Of a stretch of 64,000 bases of DNA, positions 15,538-25,557 are shown in pieces. The first letter of the stretch is position 1. Each line of letters begins with the position of its first letter. The notes beneath the pieces were generated by a model. That model was given only the letters and a program-made list of their open reading frames with translations. It had not been told where the DNA came from and did not search any database. The translations under genes were made by a program, and so were the position numbers. The DNA is from Prauserella_A sp040645195 (GTDB taxonomy: Bacteria; Actinomycetota; Actinomycetes; Mycobacteriales; Pseudonocardiaceae): positions 248,001 through 312,000 of the forward strand of contig NZ_JBEYXW010000003.1 in the NCBI RefSeq assembly GCF_040645195.1, given 5' to 3'.

Positions 15538-16938
15538 TCAACCGATCGACGCCATCAAACCCTGCACATAGCCGAAGAAACCGGTGATGTAACAGGTGAA
15601 CGGAATGAGAGCGAGAATGACCAGCACGTCGACGATGTCGGCGACCCGCCCCAAATACGGTGAAGGATTCGTCCTGCTGTAGGTCATGCCGACCGCCGCC
15701 GCACCGACGGCGACCAACCCGACGAGCAGTAACACACCGACAAGCCCGCCGTTTCCCGACACAGCGGCGGCCAGCGACGTCGCCAGCACCGTCACAGCAA
15801 GGATTCCGGCCACCAGCAGCGGAATTCGTTGCCTCGGAACGGGAAACAGGCGCGCCCGCAAGAGCAGGGCGAACGCCACACACGCCAGCATGATCAAGCG
15901 GGAAACGCCGCCGTGTGCCGCGAGGTAGACCCCGCACACCACACTGACGATCGACAGACCCAGCAGCAAGCCGGACAGGATCTCATCGGTTCGGACCGCG
16001 GCCGCGAACACCGATGATGTCGGCGGGCTGGGGGTGTCCTCGAGCAACTCGGCCGGACGCTGCGGTAACGCCGGCAACGGCAGCCGTCCGGACCGAGCGG
16101 CGAGCAGCGGATACACTGGTAAGAGCGCGATTCCCACTGTGAGCACCAGCGACGCGGCCGCGTCCGGATCCATCGCGGCGGCGAACAGACCACCGAGCAA
16201 TCCCAGAAGCCCGACGTGCACCGCGGCCACGAACACCCGGCCGAACCCGCCGACGCCGACATAGCCGAGCAAACCGAAGACCACGAGCGAGGTGGCACCC
16301 AGCATCAACTGGGGGCCGCCCAAGGCCAGCAGTCCGGCGTGTTGCGGGCCGGTCAGCAGGTAACCGCCGAGAAAGGCGTACGGAAGTGAGCTGCCCGCGA
16401 AAACCGCGCCGGCCTGTGCGTCCGGCACCGTCCGCGCGACGATCACTCCAATAGCCGCCAGTACGAATGCCGCGGCAAGCATGATCAGCCCGGGTCCGCT
16501 CCACGGCGGTCGAAACAGCAGCGTGACCACTGTGCCGCTCACCAGTACGGCGGCACAAATCGCCAGCCCGGCCAGGCGGGTCGCGGCCCTGTCCCAGCTA
16601 CGCCCATACCGCCTGGCACCACTGGCGATCGCTTCGACCAGGTCGTCGTACTCGAGCTCCGGCCATTCCACCCGCCCGGGAACGAGGTAGAGCACTTCGC
16701 CGTCGAGAACGCGTTGGGCGGCAAGCGTCTGGCGGGAGTCGACCGTATCGCCGGTGGGCCGGCGCAGTGCCCAGCCGCCATGCCGCTCACCCTCGTCCGG
16801 CACCTCCTCACCGGCGTGCCGGAGCAGGTACGGCAGCAACTCGGCAACGACGACGTTTTCCGGCAGCGCGACGTCGATCGAGCGCTTCGGCGCCACGATG
16901 GTCACCTTCGCCAGCGCGATGCTCAGGACTGCGGTCAT
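15538..16938 (-). CDS. eccD: ESX channel protein EccD
   Basis: 466 aa. The N-terminal 85 residues form a ubiquitin-like domain (VTIVAPKRSIDVALPENV and onward), followed by about eleven hydrophobic helices, the known EccD topology. EccD dimers build the membrane vestibule of the ESX complex. ATG 16938 is preferred over an in-frame ATG at 16965 because GGAAAG lies about eight bases upstream of it. It is divergent from eccC across 125 bp, which must hold both promoters, and its stop lies 15 bases before eccB. Confidence 0.95.
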   Translation of the reverse strand: MTAVLSIALAKVTIVAPKRSIDVALPENVVVAELLPYLLRHAGEEVPDEGERHGGWALRRPTGDTVDSRQTLAAQRVLDGEVLYLVPGRVEWPELEYDDLVEAIASGARRYGRSWDRAATRLAGLAICAAVLVSGTVVTLLFRPPWSGPGLIMLAAAFVLAAIGVIVARTVPDAQAGAVFAGSSLPYAFLGGYLLTGPQHAGLLALGGPQLMLGATSLVVFGLLGYVGVGGFGRVFVAAVHVGLLGLLGGLFAAAMDPDAAASLVLTVGIALLPVYPLLAARSGRLPLPALPQRPAELLEDTPSPPTSSVFAAAVRTDEILSGLLLGLSIVSVVCGVYLAAHGGVSRLIMLACVAFALLLRARLFPVPRQRIPLLVAGILAVTVLATSLAAAVSGNGGLVGVLLLVGLVAVGAAAVGMTYSRTNPSPYLGRVADIVDVLVILALIPFTCYITGFFGYVQGLMASIG

Positions 16939-17063
16939 GAATGTGTCTTTCCGGAAAGCGTGCACGGGACTACTTCAATGTTAGAAAGCCCGCGCAAGCG
17001 TCAGACACCAGCGTTAACGTTGCGCTACCGTGGCGCGGGGAAGTCAGCTCGGAGGGGTCGAAC

Positions 17064-20000
17064 GTGGCAACGGTGATCGTGAAGCGGCCATTGCGGCAGC
17101 CCGCGCCAGAACTACCTTCGGGTGAGGTCGTCCTCGAAGCGCCACCCGAGAACCCACCTCCGGCGGGGCGGTCCTGGGGCCGCATGCTCATGATCGTCCC
17201 GTCGCTCGGCATGGCCGCGGGCATGGCACTGATGATCGGCTTCGGGTACGGCTCGGGCGCCTCGAGCCCGGTCATGTACGTAGCGGGTGGCCTCATGGGC
17301 ATCGGCATGCTCGGCATGCTCGGCGCACAGTTCCTGAATCAGGGCAACCAGGGTGCCGGCAAGCAGGAGACAATGCTGCAGCGCCGGCAGTACATGCGGC
17401 GGCTGAGTCAGCTGCGCGCGCAGGTGCTCGACACCATCGAACGTCAGCGCGACGCCATGTTCTATCGGCACCCGAACCCCGACCGGTTGTGGTCCACGGT
17501 GCAGTCGGCGCGGCTGTGGGAACGCCGCCCCAGCGACTGGGACCATGCAGTGGTCCGGATAGGGCTGGGCGCACAGGGCTTGGCGACGCCGCTCGTGCCA
17601 CCCGAAACCAAAGCGGTTGACGAGCTGGAGCCGTTGTGCGCGATGGCGTTGCGCCGGTTCGTGACGACCTACTCAACCGTGCCGGACCTCCCCATCGCGG
17701 TGGCACTTCGTGGCTTCTCACATATTTACCTCAGGGGCGACACCGACGCGACACGTGCGCTCGCCCGCGCCATGACGATGCAACTCGGCGTCTTCCACGC
17801 TCCCGGCGACGTGATCATCGCGTTCTGCGTACGAGCTGAGGACCGGGACGTGTGGGAATGGGCCAAATGGCTACCGCACGCACTCCATCACAACAAGCTC
17901 GACGCCGTCGGCCAGATCAGGCTGGTCGCCCCGAGCGTGACCGCGCTGGAAGCCATGCTGGACGACGTGCTGGCCAACAGGCCGCGGTTCAGCGCGGCGG
18001 GCGCACCGGCCGGGGGCACGTCGCACGTCGTGGTGTTCCTCGACGGCGGCGACACCAGTGGTTCAGAGCACCTGATGGTTGACGGTGGGGTCGCCGGGGT
18101 GACCGTGGTCGACCTCACCGGGGAACCGCCGCGACTGCTGGATCCAACCACCCTCGTGCTGTCCATCGGCGAGGACGGTTCGCTGACCAGCCGTACGGTC
18201 GACGGCGAGAACGAGATCGGCCGCGCGGACGCGCTTGACCTGGACGACGTCGCCGGCGTGGTGCGCGCGTTGGCCCCGCTGCGCCTTTCCGCGCTGTCCA
18301 CAAGCGAACAGCCACTGTCCGGAACGCTGGAGCTCACTGATCTGCTCGGAGTAGGCGACCCGCTCGAGTTCTCACTGTCGGGGAGCTGGACCGCGCGGTC
18401 GAACCGGGAGCGCCTGCGGGTCCCGTTCGGGGTGCGCGCCGACGGACGTCCGATCGAGCTGGACCTGAAGGAATCCGCGCACGACGGAATGGGGCCACAC
18501 GGCCTGCTTGTGGGGGCGACCGGTTCCGGCAAGTCAGAGTTGCTGCGCACCCTGGTGCTCGCGTTGAGCGTGAAGCACGACCCCGAGATCCTGAACTTCG
18601 TGCTGATCGACTTCAAAGGCGGAGCGACCTTCACCAAGCTGGATCGGCTTCCGCACACCAGTGCCGTGATCACCAACCTGGCTGACGAGCTGCATCTGGT
18701 GGACCGGATGCGCGACGCGATCCAGGGTGAGCTGATGCGCCGGCAGGAGCTGCTGCGTAAAGCCGGCAACTACGGTTCCCAGCACGACTACGAGCGGGCC
18801 AGAACCGCAGGCGCGCCGCTGGAGCCGTTGCCGACACTGCTGGTGATCGTCGATGAGTTCTCCGAACTGCTCACGGCCCGGCCGGACTTCGTCGACATGT
18901 TCGTCCAAATAGGGCGCCTCGGCCGGTCACTGGGCGTGCACCTGCTACTGGCGTCGCAGCGTTTGGAGGAAGGGCGGCTGTCAGGTCTCGACTCGCATCT
19001 GTCGTATCGGATCGGCCTGCGCACGTTCTCGGCGATGGAGAGCCGTGCGGTGCTTGGTGTACCTGATGCCTCACAGCTGCCGCAGGCACCCGGCAACGGC
19101 CTGCTCAAGATCGCATCCGGCGAGCTCACCCGGTTCAAAGCGGCCTACGTTTCGGGTGTGTATCACCGTGGCGCGGTGTCCCGGACCGACGCCGAGGGGC
19201 GGCATATCGACCCTGTCCAGGACTACTCCACGAAATACCTGGCACCCCGGATCTCCGAGGAGATTCCGGTCGAGCAGGAGCCGTCCGGCGCCGAGGAAGC
19301 CGGGCAGACCCTGCTGGACCTGCTGGTGGCGCGGATGGAGGGTAACGGCACCCCGGCCCATGAGGTCTGGCTTCCGCCACTGGCCGAACCACCGACCCTA
19401 GATCAGCTGCTCGGCACACTAGTCGCCGATCCGAGCCGGGGCATGACCACAAAGGACACCGGACCGCATGGCACGCTGCGGACCATCGCCGGCATCATTG
19501 ACCAGCCGTTCGAGCAGCGCCGGGACGAGTACTGGCTCGACCTGGCGGGTGCCGGTGGCAACGTCGCGGTCGTCGGCGGCCCGCACAGTGGCAAGACCAA
19601 CGCGATCCGGACCATCATGGGTGCCCTCGCCCTCACCCACACCGCCCGTGAGGTGCAGTTCTTCTGTCTCGATTTCGGTGGTGGCGGGTTGACCGCGATG
19701 CGCGATCTCGCCCACATCGGTGGTGTGGCCACTCGCCGCGACGCGAACCAGGTCCGGCGCGCTGTGGCCGAGACCCGCACACTCCTCGCCGAACGTGAAC
19801 AACGGTTCGCCGATCACGGCATCGACAGCATGGCCACCTATCGGCGAATGCTCCGCGAGGGCCGGTTCCCCGAGGACAGGTTCGGCGACCTGTTCCTTGT
19901 CGTGGACGGCTGGGCGACTCTGCGCATGGAGTTCGAAAGCCTCGAGGACTCGTTGTCCGAGCTGGTCAACCGAGGTCTGGCTTTCGGACTTCACGTGATC

Positions 20001-21044
20001 GTTTCCGCCAACCGGTGGATGGACCTGCGGATGAACATCCGGGACATGTTCGGCACCAGGCTGGAACTGCGGCTCGGTGATCCCGCCGACTCCATGCTGG
20101 GCCGCCGCCCCGCCGCGACGGTGCCCGAGCGCACGCCGGGCCGCGGTCTCACCTCCGAAGGTGCCCATTTCCTCACCGGCGTCCCTCGGATCGACAACGC
20201 GGCAACCGACGACGGCCTCGCCGATGCCGTCAAACAGTTCATCGCCGCGGTCAACGAAGCCTCGCCGGTACCGCCAGCACCGAAGGTACGCCTGCTGCCA
20301 GCCGAACTGCCCTATTCCGAGCTGCCCTCGCCGGATTCCGACACTCAACCGGGCGTGCCCATCGGCATTTCGGAAAGCGACCTGCAGCCGGTCTACCTCG
20401 ACTTCGACGCGGAGCCGCACTTGCTGCTGCTCGCCGACGTCGCCAGCGGCAAGAGCTCGTTCCTCCGCGCGCTCACGACCAGCATTATGGCCCGGTACCA
20501 GCCCGAACAAGCGCAGATCGCGCTCATCGACTTCCGCCGCAGCATGCTCGGACTCGTACCGGATGAGTACCTGGTCGGGTACGCCGGGAACGCGGGCACG
20601 GTACGCGAGATGGTCGAGCTCACCCTCAGCGCGCTGAGCCAACGGCTGCCGAGCGGCAAGATCACTCCTGAAGAACTGAAGAACCGCAGCTGGTGGTCCG
20701 GCCCGGACCTGTACCTGCTGATCGACGACTATGACCTGATCGTCGGGCAGCAGGAGAATCCGTTGCTGCCGTTGCTCGATTTTCTGACGCAAGCCAGGGA
20801 CATCGGCTTCCGGATGATCGTGACTAGGCGTACGGGCGGCGCCGGCCGCGCCATCTTCGATCCGGTGCTCTCCCGCATCCGGGACCTCGCCTCGCCCGGC
20901 ATCCTCATGTCCGGCAGCCGCGAGGAGGGCCCGTTGTTCGGCAACCGTCGAGCCGAGCCACTGCCGCCCGGCCGGGGCTGGTTGATCACCCGGCGGCAGG
21001 GCAGCCAGCTGGTTCAGTTGGCTCACCTGCCACCAGCGGACTGA
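17064..21044 (+). CDS. eccC: ESX motor ATPase EccC (fused EccCa-EccCb)
   Basis: 1,326 aa with two membrane helices near the N-terminus (about 38-85), a DUF domain, then three FtsK/SpoIIIE ATPase domains. P-loops are GATGSGKS (484-491), GGPHSGKT (838-845) and ADVASGKS (1124-1131). The third lacks the first Gly. Walker B segments read VIVDEF, LVVDGW and LLIDDY. EccC selects substrates by their YxxxD/E signals and drives export. GTG 17064 is chosen because GGAGGGG lies six bases upstream. The frame stays open 41 codons further up, with no ribosome site. Fusion of Ca and Cb is usual outside the ESX-1 type. Confidence 0.96.
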   Translation: MATVIVKRPLRQPAPELPSGEVVLEAPPENPPPAGRSWGRMLMIVPSLGMAAGMALMIGFGYGSGASSPVMYVAGGLMGIGMLGMLGAQFLNQGNQGAGKQETMLQRRQYMRRLSQLRAQVLDTIERQRDAMFYRHPNPDRLWSTVQSARLWERRPSDWDHAVVRIGLGAQGLATPLVPPETKAVDELEPLCAMALRRFVTTYSTVPDLPIAVALRGFSHIYLRGDTDATRALARAMTMQLGVFHAPGDVIIAFCVRAEDRDVWEWAKWLPHALHHNKLDAVGQIRLVAPSVTALEAMLDDVLANRPRFSAAGAPAGGTSHVVVFLDGGDTSGSEHLMVDGGVAGVTVVDLTGEPPRLLDPTTLVLSIGEDGSLTSRTVDGENEIGRADALDLDDVAGVVRALAPLRLSALSTSEQPLSGTLELTDLLGVGDPLEFSLSGSWTARSNRERLRVPFGVRADGRPIELDLKESAHDGMGPHGLLVGATGSGKSELLRTLVLALSVKHDPEILNFVLIDFKGGATFTKLDRLPHTSAVITNLADELHLVDRMRDAIQGELMRRQELLRKAGNYGSQHDYERARTAGAPLEPLPTLLVIVDEFSELLTARPDFVDMFVQIGRLGRSLGVHLLLASQRLEEGRLSGLDSHLSYRIGLRTFSAMESRAVLGVPDASQLPQAPGNGLLKIASGELTRFKAAYVSGVYHRGAVSRTDAEGRHIDPVQDYSTKYLAPRISEEIPVEQEPSGAEEAGQTLLDLLVARMEGNGTPAHEVWLPPLAEPPTLDQLLGTLVADPSRGMTTKDTGPHGTLRTIAGIIDQPFEQRRDEYWLDLAGAGGNVAVVGGPHSGKTNAIRTIMGALALTHTAREVQFFCLDFGGGGLTAMRDLAHIGGVATRRDANQVRRAVAETRTLLAEREQRFADHGIDSMATYRRMLREGRFPEDRFGDLFLVVDGWATLRMEFESLEDSLSELVNRGLAFGLHVIVSANRWMDLRMNIRDMFGTRLELRLGDPADSMLGRRPAATVPERTPGRGLTSEGAHFLTGVPRIDNAATDDGLADAVKQFIAAVNEASPVPPAPKVRLLPAELPYSELPSPDSDTQPGVPIGISESDLQPVYLDFDAEPHLLLLADVASGKSSFLRALTTSIMARYQPEQAQIALIDFRRSMLGLVPDEYLVGYAGNAGTVREMVELTLSALSQRLPSGKITPEELKNRSWWSGPDLYLLIDDYDLIVGQQENPLLPLLDFLTQARDIGFRMIVTRRTGGAGRAIFDPVLSRIRDLASPGILMSGSREEGPLFGNRRAEPLPPGRGWLITRRQGSQLVQLAHLPPAD

Positions 21045-21184
21045 CCACAGCGCCTGCGGACCAGCTCCCAGAGCGGAACTCAGGACGCCCGCACATCGTC
21101 TCACTGTCATGAGTGACGCCACCGCTGCAAGAGATCTCCATATTCCCCGGCTGGGGTTGACAGGCTGTACTTCACTGGGAACAG

Positions 21185-21218
21185 GCACGGGGCTGGCCGC
21201 CCCTCACCAGCCCCGTGC
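21185..21218. terminator. Strong hairpin after eccC
   Basis: A perfect 12-bp stem GCACGGGGCTGG / CCAGCCCCGTGC with a 10-base loop. It ends only 34 bases before the next start codon at 21253, so it may act as an attenuator as well as a terminator. Confidence 0.75.
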
Positions 21219-21252
21219 TCAGGTTCTTCACTGACCGCCTGGGAGGGACAAC

Positions 21253-22368
21253 GTGAGCGACAACGACTCGCAGCGGCAACCATCCGACCAGGAATTGCTG
21301 GACCAGTACTCCGGTCAGACCGTGGCGCCGAGCTGGCCGGTCGAGGGCGCCAAGCTCGACATGGACCCCTCCTCGCTGCGGGGCTGCGCGACGAACTTCG
21401 CGACGATCTACGCGAACCTGGAAAGCGATGCCATGGGCCCGGCCCAGGATGTCAAGGGCGCTGGCAAGGAAATCGCCATAAGCCTGTTTTTCGACGAAGG
21501 CCGGATCGCCGACCGCAGGTCCCAGAACAACGCGGACGCCTTCCTCGCTGGACTCGAGAACCTCAAACAAGAGGTGCTCGCGCACTGTTCGGCGCTGTTC
21601 ACCTGCGCTGACCTCGCCGAGCTCAACGAGACCGTCAACCTGGACATGATGCGCTGGATCTACGACACCCCCGGCGCGGAGATGCCCGACGGCCTACCGA
21701 GCTACCTCGCCGAGGGCGAGACGATCGAAGACATGATGGAGGAGGCCGGGATCGGCGACGGCGAGGTCCCGACCGAGGAGCAGTTGTACCACGGTGCGCT
21801 GACGCTTGGCGGGGGAATGTCCGGTCCACTCGGCACTCAAGCTGTGCTCGGTCAATACGGCATCAATCTGGCCTCACTCAACCTGCCGCAGGGCGCTCAA
21901 GGCGCCATTTACCGGACCAGTGAAGGCGGAATCCGGATCATGGTCCAAGGAGAATCGGAGAACGCCTACACGCAGTACTACTTCAGGGACGGCGCGCGCA
22001 TCTACGACTCGGAGGTCGAGGAGAACGGCAACTCCACAAACACGGTGTACGACGCCGACACCGGTGAGGTCGCCCACGAAATCATCGAGACCAATACTTC
22101 GGAGACCAACGGCTCCATCACGCACCACACGTCCGAAGCCGTGAGACGCGATCTGGCAACCGGCGAGACCACGACGACCTCGCAGCACACGCTGATCCGC
22201 GATACCGAGAACAACCTTCAAGAAACGCTTACCTACGACGTGGACGAGGAAGGTAATCGTCACAACGAACGCTACATCCCCGAACAACCTGAACCCGATA
22301 CCGATTTTACTGAGGTTTACGAGGAAGCCGAGGCAAGGAACGAAGAACTGCTTCGGCGACTCGGGTAG
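21253..22368 (+). CDS. ESX-associated protein of unknown function, 371 aa
   Basis: GTG start with GGGAGGG upstream. The N-terminal 120 residues look helical, with an LxxCATNF...LF pattern and two Cys. An acidic linker follows. The C-terminal third is rich in Thr, Asn and Glu and reads like short beta repeats (YDADTGEVAHEI, RDLATGETTTT, YDVDEEGNRHNE). There is no signal peptide or membrane helix. The placement between eccC and a probable ESX substrate, on the same strand, suggests a secreted protein or a substrate-specific factor. I recognise no named family. Confidence 0.85.
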   Translation: MSDNDSQRQPSDQELLDQYSGQTVAPSWPVEGAKLDMDPSSLRGCATNFATIYANLESDAMGPAQDVKGAGKEIAISLFFDEGRIADRRSQNNADAFLAGLENLKQEVLAHCSALFTCADLAELNETVNLDMMRWIYDTPGAEMPDGLPSYLAEGETIEDMMEEAGIGDGEVPTEEQLYHGALTLGGGMSGPLGTQAVLGQYGINLASLNLPQGAQGAIYRTSEGGIRIMVQGESENAYTQYYFRDGARIYDSEVEENGNSTNTVYDADTGEVAHEIIETNTSETNGSITHHTSEAVRRDLATGETTTTSQHTLIRDTENNLQETLTYDVDEEGNRHNERYIPEQPEPDTDFTEVYEEAEARNEELLRRLG

Positions 22369-22424
22369 GACTGCGCGAGATGCACGATCGAATTCTCTCG
22401 CCGACCTGAAGGGGGACGCCGCGG

Positions 22425-24335
22425 ATGAGCGATGATCCGTATTTCGGATATGACTTCGACTCGCTTCGCGAGTTACAGACTGGTGGTAGCACCTACGGCC
22501 GGTCCAGCTCGTCGCCCTGGTACACCAGTTCCGAGGCCGAGCCCACAGCGGCGACACCCGCGCCGGACGACTCGGACATGAATTTCCGGCTTATCTACCA
22601 AACGATTAAGAACGAGAGGCCCGGGACCGCAGAGAATCGCGGGCGGCAATGGGCCGCCGTCGCCACCATGCTCAACACGCTGAAGACGCAGGTGCGCGAT
22701 CAGGTCTCTGCGCTCGACCCGGACTGGGCGTCGCCCACCGCGAAAGAAGCCTTCCTGGAGAAGATCGGCAGAACACTCGCCTACGTCGAGCTGTGGCGAC
22801 AGGCGGCATGGGCCAACGCCGGCGCGCATCGTGGTTTGGCCGAAGTCATGCGGGAATACCAACTAAGAATCGAAGCGCTGAAAACAGAATACGATTCTGA
22901 CCTTGCACAAAGCAGGCGGGCAATCTGGCGCTATCTTGATGAATATACCACTCCGGAAACCACCATGGAGGACATTGACCAGCTTGCTCGTGAGCACAAC
23001 TGGGAACATGAACTCCCGCACGACGAGTTCGACCAGCGGGCACGACAGTTACTCAGTGAGATGGCCGGCGAGTACCTTCCGTATCTGAGTCAGCTGAACG
23101 ATGGCCGCCCGTTGAAGCTCGAGCCGTTCAACGCGGTGTTGCATCCCACCGCGCTCGGTACGGCGATTCCTGACCTCACAGTGCCGGGGCTACCGCCGAC
23201 GGACGCTCCAGCGGTACCCGTCGAGCTCATGTCGGCGCTCTCGGTACCGCCTCCGCCTGCGGTCGCGAACGGGGCCGTCCCCACCCCGCCGTCGGTACCG
23301 ACTCCACCCCCAGTGTCCACGTCGGTGCCAGATGTGCCGGACGTTCCCACCGCCCCGAGTGTCCCTGTCCCGCCCGTCCCGACAGCACCCACGGTGCCCA
23401 CGGTCGGCGTTCCGGGCGGCGTGATGCCGCTCGGATTCGGTGGCGCCGCGATGGCCGGGTTGATTCCGGGAATCACCGGCCTGACAACACCGCGGGTAGC
23501 CCCGAATGTCACGGCGCCGAGGCCTGCCGGTGGGCTTGGCCAGGGCTTCGGGTCGCAGACGCCGTCCGGACTCGCTTCCCCGGCTTCCGGCCTGCCGCCG
23601 GGCACGCTGCGGCCCCCGATGCCACCCGGCATGCCGGGTCAGCAAGCGCAACGAAAAAAGGACGACAAAAAGCCACAGGTGCCGCCGGGCACCATTGGCG
23701 GCCGGCCACCCGGCGGCATGCCGTCCAGCCCACAGGCGCCCGCACAAGAACGGCAGCCGACGAACAACCGCGGCGCGAGGCCGAACTCCGGGGTGCCCGC
23801 CGCGTTCCAACCGCCGTTACCACCGACCTCGCCGGTCTTCAACGCACCGGACCGGAAGCGGAACCGTCCTGGCGGTCGGCACGAAGCGCCGTTGAGCACC
23901 GGGCGGCCGATAGCAGGCGCACCTGCCGTGCTGGCGAACCCGCAGAGTGCCGGCAAACCCGCCACGGAACAGATCACCCCGGCGCACCCGACCGAGACCA
24001 GTCGTCGACAGCAGGGCCTGCAACCGGAGTTCGATGTGGAAGCGCCCGCCGCTGGGCCTGTGCTGGAAAGCCGAGAGACGGCGGCCCCGCAATCCGTTGG
24101 TGAGATCCCGGTGGTCTTGCGCACCGCACCGGCCGCGCCGGAAACCCCGGACCACCAGGTCAGGCCAATGGTGCCGGCCGATCAAGCACCCCGCGTGGCC
24201 GGTGAGAAGCCGCTACCCGCGAACGTCGACCAAGCGGCGTGGGAGGTTCAGACGCCGGGTGGGCCGGTCGTATCGGGCGAGCGAGAAGTCAAACGCCCCG
24301 CCAACAATCCCGCGGCGACCCTGGGCAGGACCTGA
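22425..24335 (+). CDS. Probable ESX substrate: helical domain plus Pro-rich tail, 636 aa
   Basis: Residues 1-50 are Ser/Thr/Pro-rich. Residues 50-230 form a helical domain with ALDPDWASPTAKEAF, which resembles a WXG turn with the Gly replaced by Ser. Residues 250 to the end are dominated by Pro, Val, Ala and Gly, with PPxP and PTxP runs. This order of helical bundle then long disordered Pro-rich tail recalls EspB/PPE-type ESX substrates. I see no YxxxD/E signal, so it may leave as a partner or act as a scaffold. ATG 22425 follows GAAGGGGGA. The DNA near 22850-23000 is visibly less GC-rich than the rest. The gene ends before a strong hairpin. Confidence 0.87.
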   Translation: MSDDPYFGYDFDSLRELQTGGSTYGRSSSSPWYTSSEAEPTAATPAPDDSDMNFRLIYQTIKNERPGTAENRGRQWAAVATMLNTLKTQVRDQVSALDPDWASPTAKEAFLEKIGRTLAYVELWRQAAWANAGAHRGLAEVMREYQLRIEALKTEYDSDLAQSRRAIWRYLDEYTTPETTMEDIDQLAREHNWEHELPHDEFDQRARQLLSEMAGEYLPYLSQLNDGRPLKLEPFNAVLHPTALGTAIPDLTVPGLPPTDAPAVPVELMSALSVPPPPAVANGAVPTPPSVPTPPPVSTSVPDVPDVPTAPSVPVPPVPTAPTVPTVGVPGGVMPLGFGGAAMAGLIPGITGLTTPRVAPNVTAPRPAGGLGQGFGSQTPSGLASPASGLPPGTLRPPMPPGMPGQQAQRKKDDKKPQVPPGTIGGRPPGGMPSSPQAPAQERQPTNNRGARPNSGVPAAFQPPLPPTSPVFNAPDRKRNRPGGRHEAPLSTGRPIAGAPAVLANPQSAGKPATEQITPAHPTETSRRQQGLQPEFDVEAPAAGPVLESRETAAPQSVGEIPVVLRTAPAAPETPDHQVRPMVPADQAPRVAGEKPLPANVDQAAWEVQTPGGPVVSGEREVKRPANNPAATLGRT

Positions 24336-24344
24336 TCGAGCGGC

Positions 24345-24383
24345 GACCCGGCCCCCGATCCACAGATGATCAGGGGCCGGGTC
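24345..24383. terminator. Bidirectional hairpin between convergent ESX operons
   Basis: A perfect 11-bp stem GACCCGGCCCC / GGGGCCGGGTC, extended inside by GATC/GATC pairing after one mismatch. It separates the 636-aa gene from the convergent 384-aa gene. Confidence 0.8.
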
Positions 24384-24402
24384 AAGTCACGGCCTCATAC
24401 CC

Positions 24403-25557
24403 CTAGTTCCGGCTCGGCAGGCCGAGGGCGCGCTGCTCCGCCGGGGTAGGATTGGTCCAGATGTAGCGGCTGCCCTCACCGGTCAGTGTCGCCACCATGT
24501 CATCACGCAGCATCTGCAACAGCTGCGCGGTACGTTGCGAGAATCCCAGCTGACGGGTGATGGTCGCGGCCTCCTCGAGGCCCAGACGCTGTGTCACCAC
24601 CAGGTCCGCCTGCCATACCGCGGTCATCGCTGCCGGAGTGAACCGGCGCAGCAGCGTCAGCTGTGTCTGCCACTTGGCAGGCTGCGGCCCGCTCTGCGGG
24701 GCGATGGGGTTTTCCAAATCCAGCACTCTAAGGACCGGCATGTCCGCGGAGCTCGTTACGGCCATTGTGGATCGCGGCGCGATCATGACCACCCGGTCTT
24801 CATAACCGGCCGCCCATTGTTCGACCCGTGCCCAGTCCCATGGCCAGTCGGTGGAGACGACAACCTTGGCACCAAAGTCCAGCGCCCGCAGGGCGAAGAG
24901 CCTCGCCGCCCACGCTCCACCGATGATCATCGCACTTGTGGGTTCGGGGCGGAACAGGGTCACTGTCGCTACCCGGCCGCCTTGGTCCCGGCCAACGGGA
25001 AAACCGAATGACACGCCGGTCAATTGCAGCCGGTCGAGTGCGTCGTCGGCGGCGACATGGTGCCCGATGCTGAGCTTGGGGATTCCCCGGTAGCGCCGCG
25101 CACGCCAGGTGCGCCGTTCCTCGGCCGGTGCGGGGATGCTGTCACTTGGGCGGGGTCCGCCCGTTGGAGCGGGCGCCGGCGCCGCACTCGTGGTCGCCGC
25201 CGCTGCCGGTGGTGGCGGGCCTGCCGCTGTCGCGGCCGCACCGGACGTGATCAGGTGACTCCGCGGAGCGGCAACCGGGTAGGGAACCGCGACGGTCCTC
25301 TCCGTCGCCTCGCTGGCGGGGGGTCCCGGATTCGTGGCCTGTCCAGATGCGGGCTGGTTCGGAGCGTTCTGGCTCTGTGGTGGTGGTCGCTGCCCGCTCG
25401 CGTCCGTAGCCGCAGGGTCGGCGTGACCACTGTGGATGGTGCCGCGCTGCGCGGGATCGGGCGCCGCGTTGCCCGGCGGCTGGTGCGGCGCTGCCGGTGA
25501 CGGGTTCGCCGCGGCGGCCGCCGCCTGCCCGGGCTGTGGTCGTTCACCGCTGGTCAC
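24403..25557 (-). CDS. ESX-associated protein overlapping eccE, 384 aa
   Basis: The first 160 residues are a disordered Pro/Ala/Gln region. The rest is an alpha/beta domain with FGFPVGRDQGGRVATVTLF, SAMIIGGAWAARLFALRALD and KVVVSTDWPWDWARVEQW. This recalls a nucleotide-binding or Rossmann-like layout, but no P-loop is present. The ATG overlaps the eccE stop by four bases (ATGA), so it is translationally coupled to eccE and probably acts at the cytosolic face of the secretion complex. I do not recognise a named family. Confidence 0.85.
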   Translation of the reverse strand: MTSGERPQPGQAAAAAANPSPAAPHQPPGNAAPDPAQRGTIHSGHADPAATDASGQRPPPQSQNAPNQPASGQATNPGPPASEATERTVAVPYPVAAPRSHLITSGAAATAAGPPPPAAAATTSAAPAPAPTGGPRPSDSIPAPAEERRTWRARRYRGIPKLSIGHHVAADDALDRLQLTGVSFGFPVGRDQGGRVATVTLFRPEPTSAMIIGGAWAARLFALRALDFGAKVVVSTDWPWDWARVEQWAAGYEDRVVMIAPRSTMAVTSSADMPVLRVLDLENPIAPQSGPQPAKWQTQLTLLRRFTPAAMTAVWQADLVVTQRLGLEEAATITRQLGFSQRTAQLLQMLRDDMVATLTGEGSRYIWTNPTPAEQRALGLPSRN

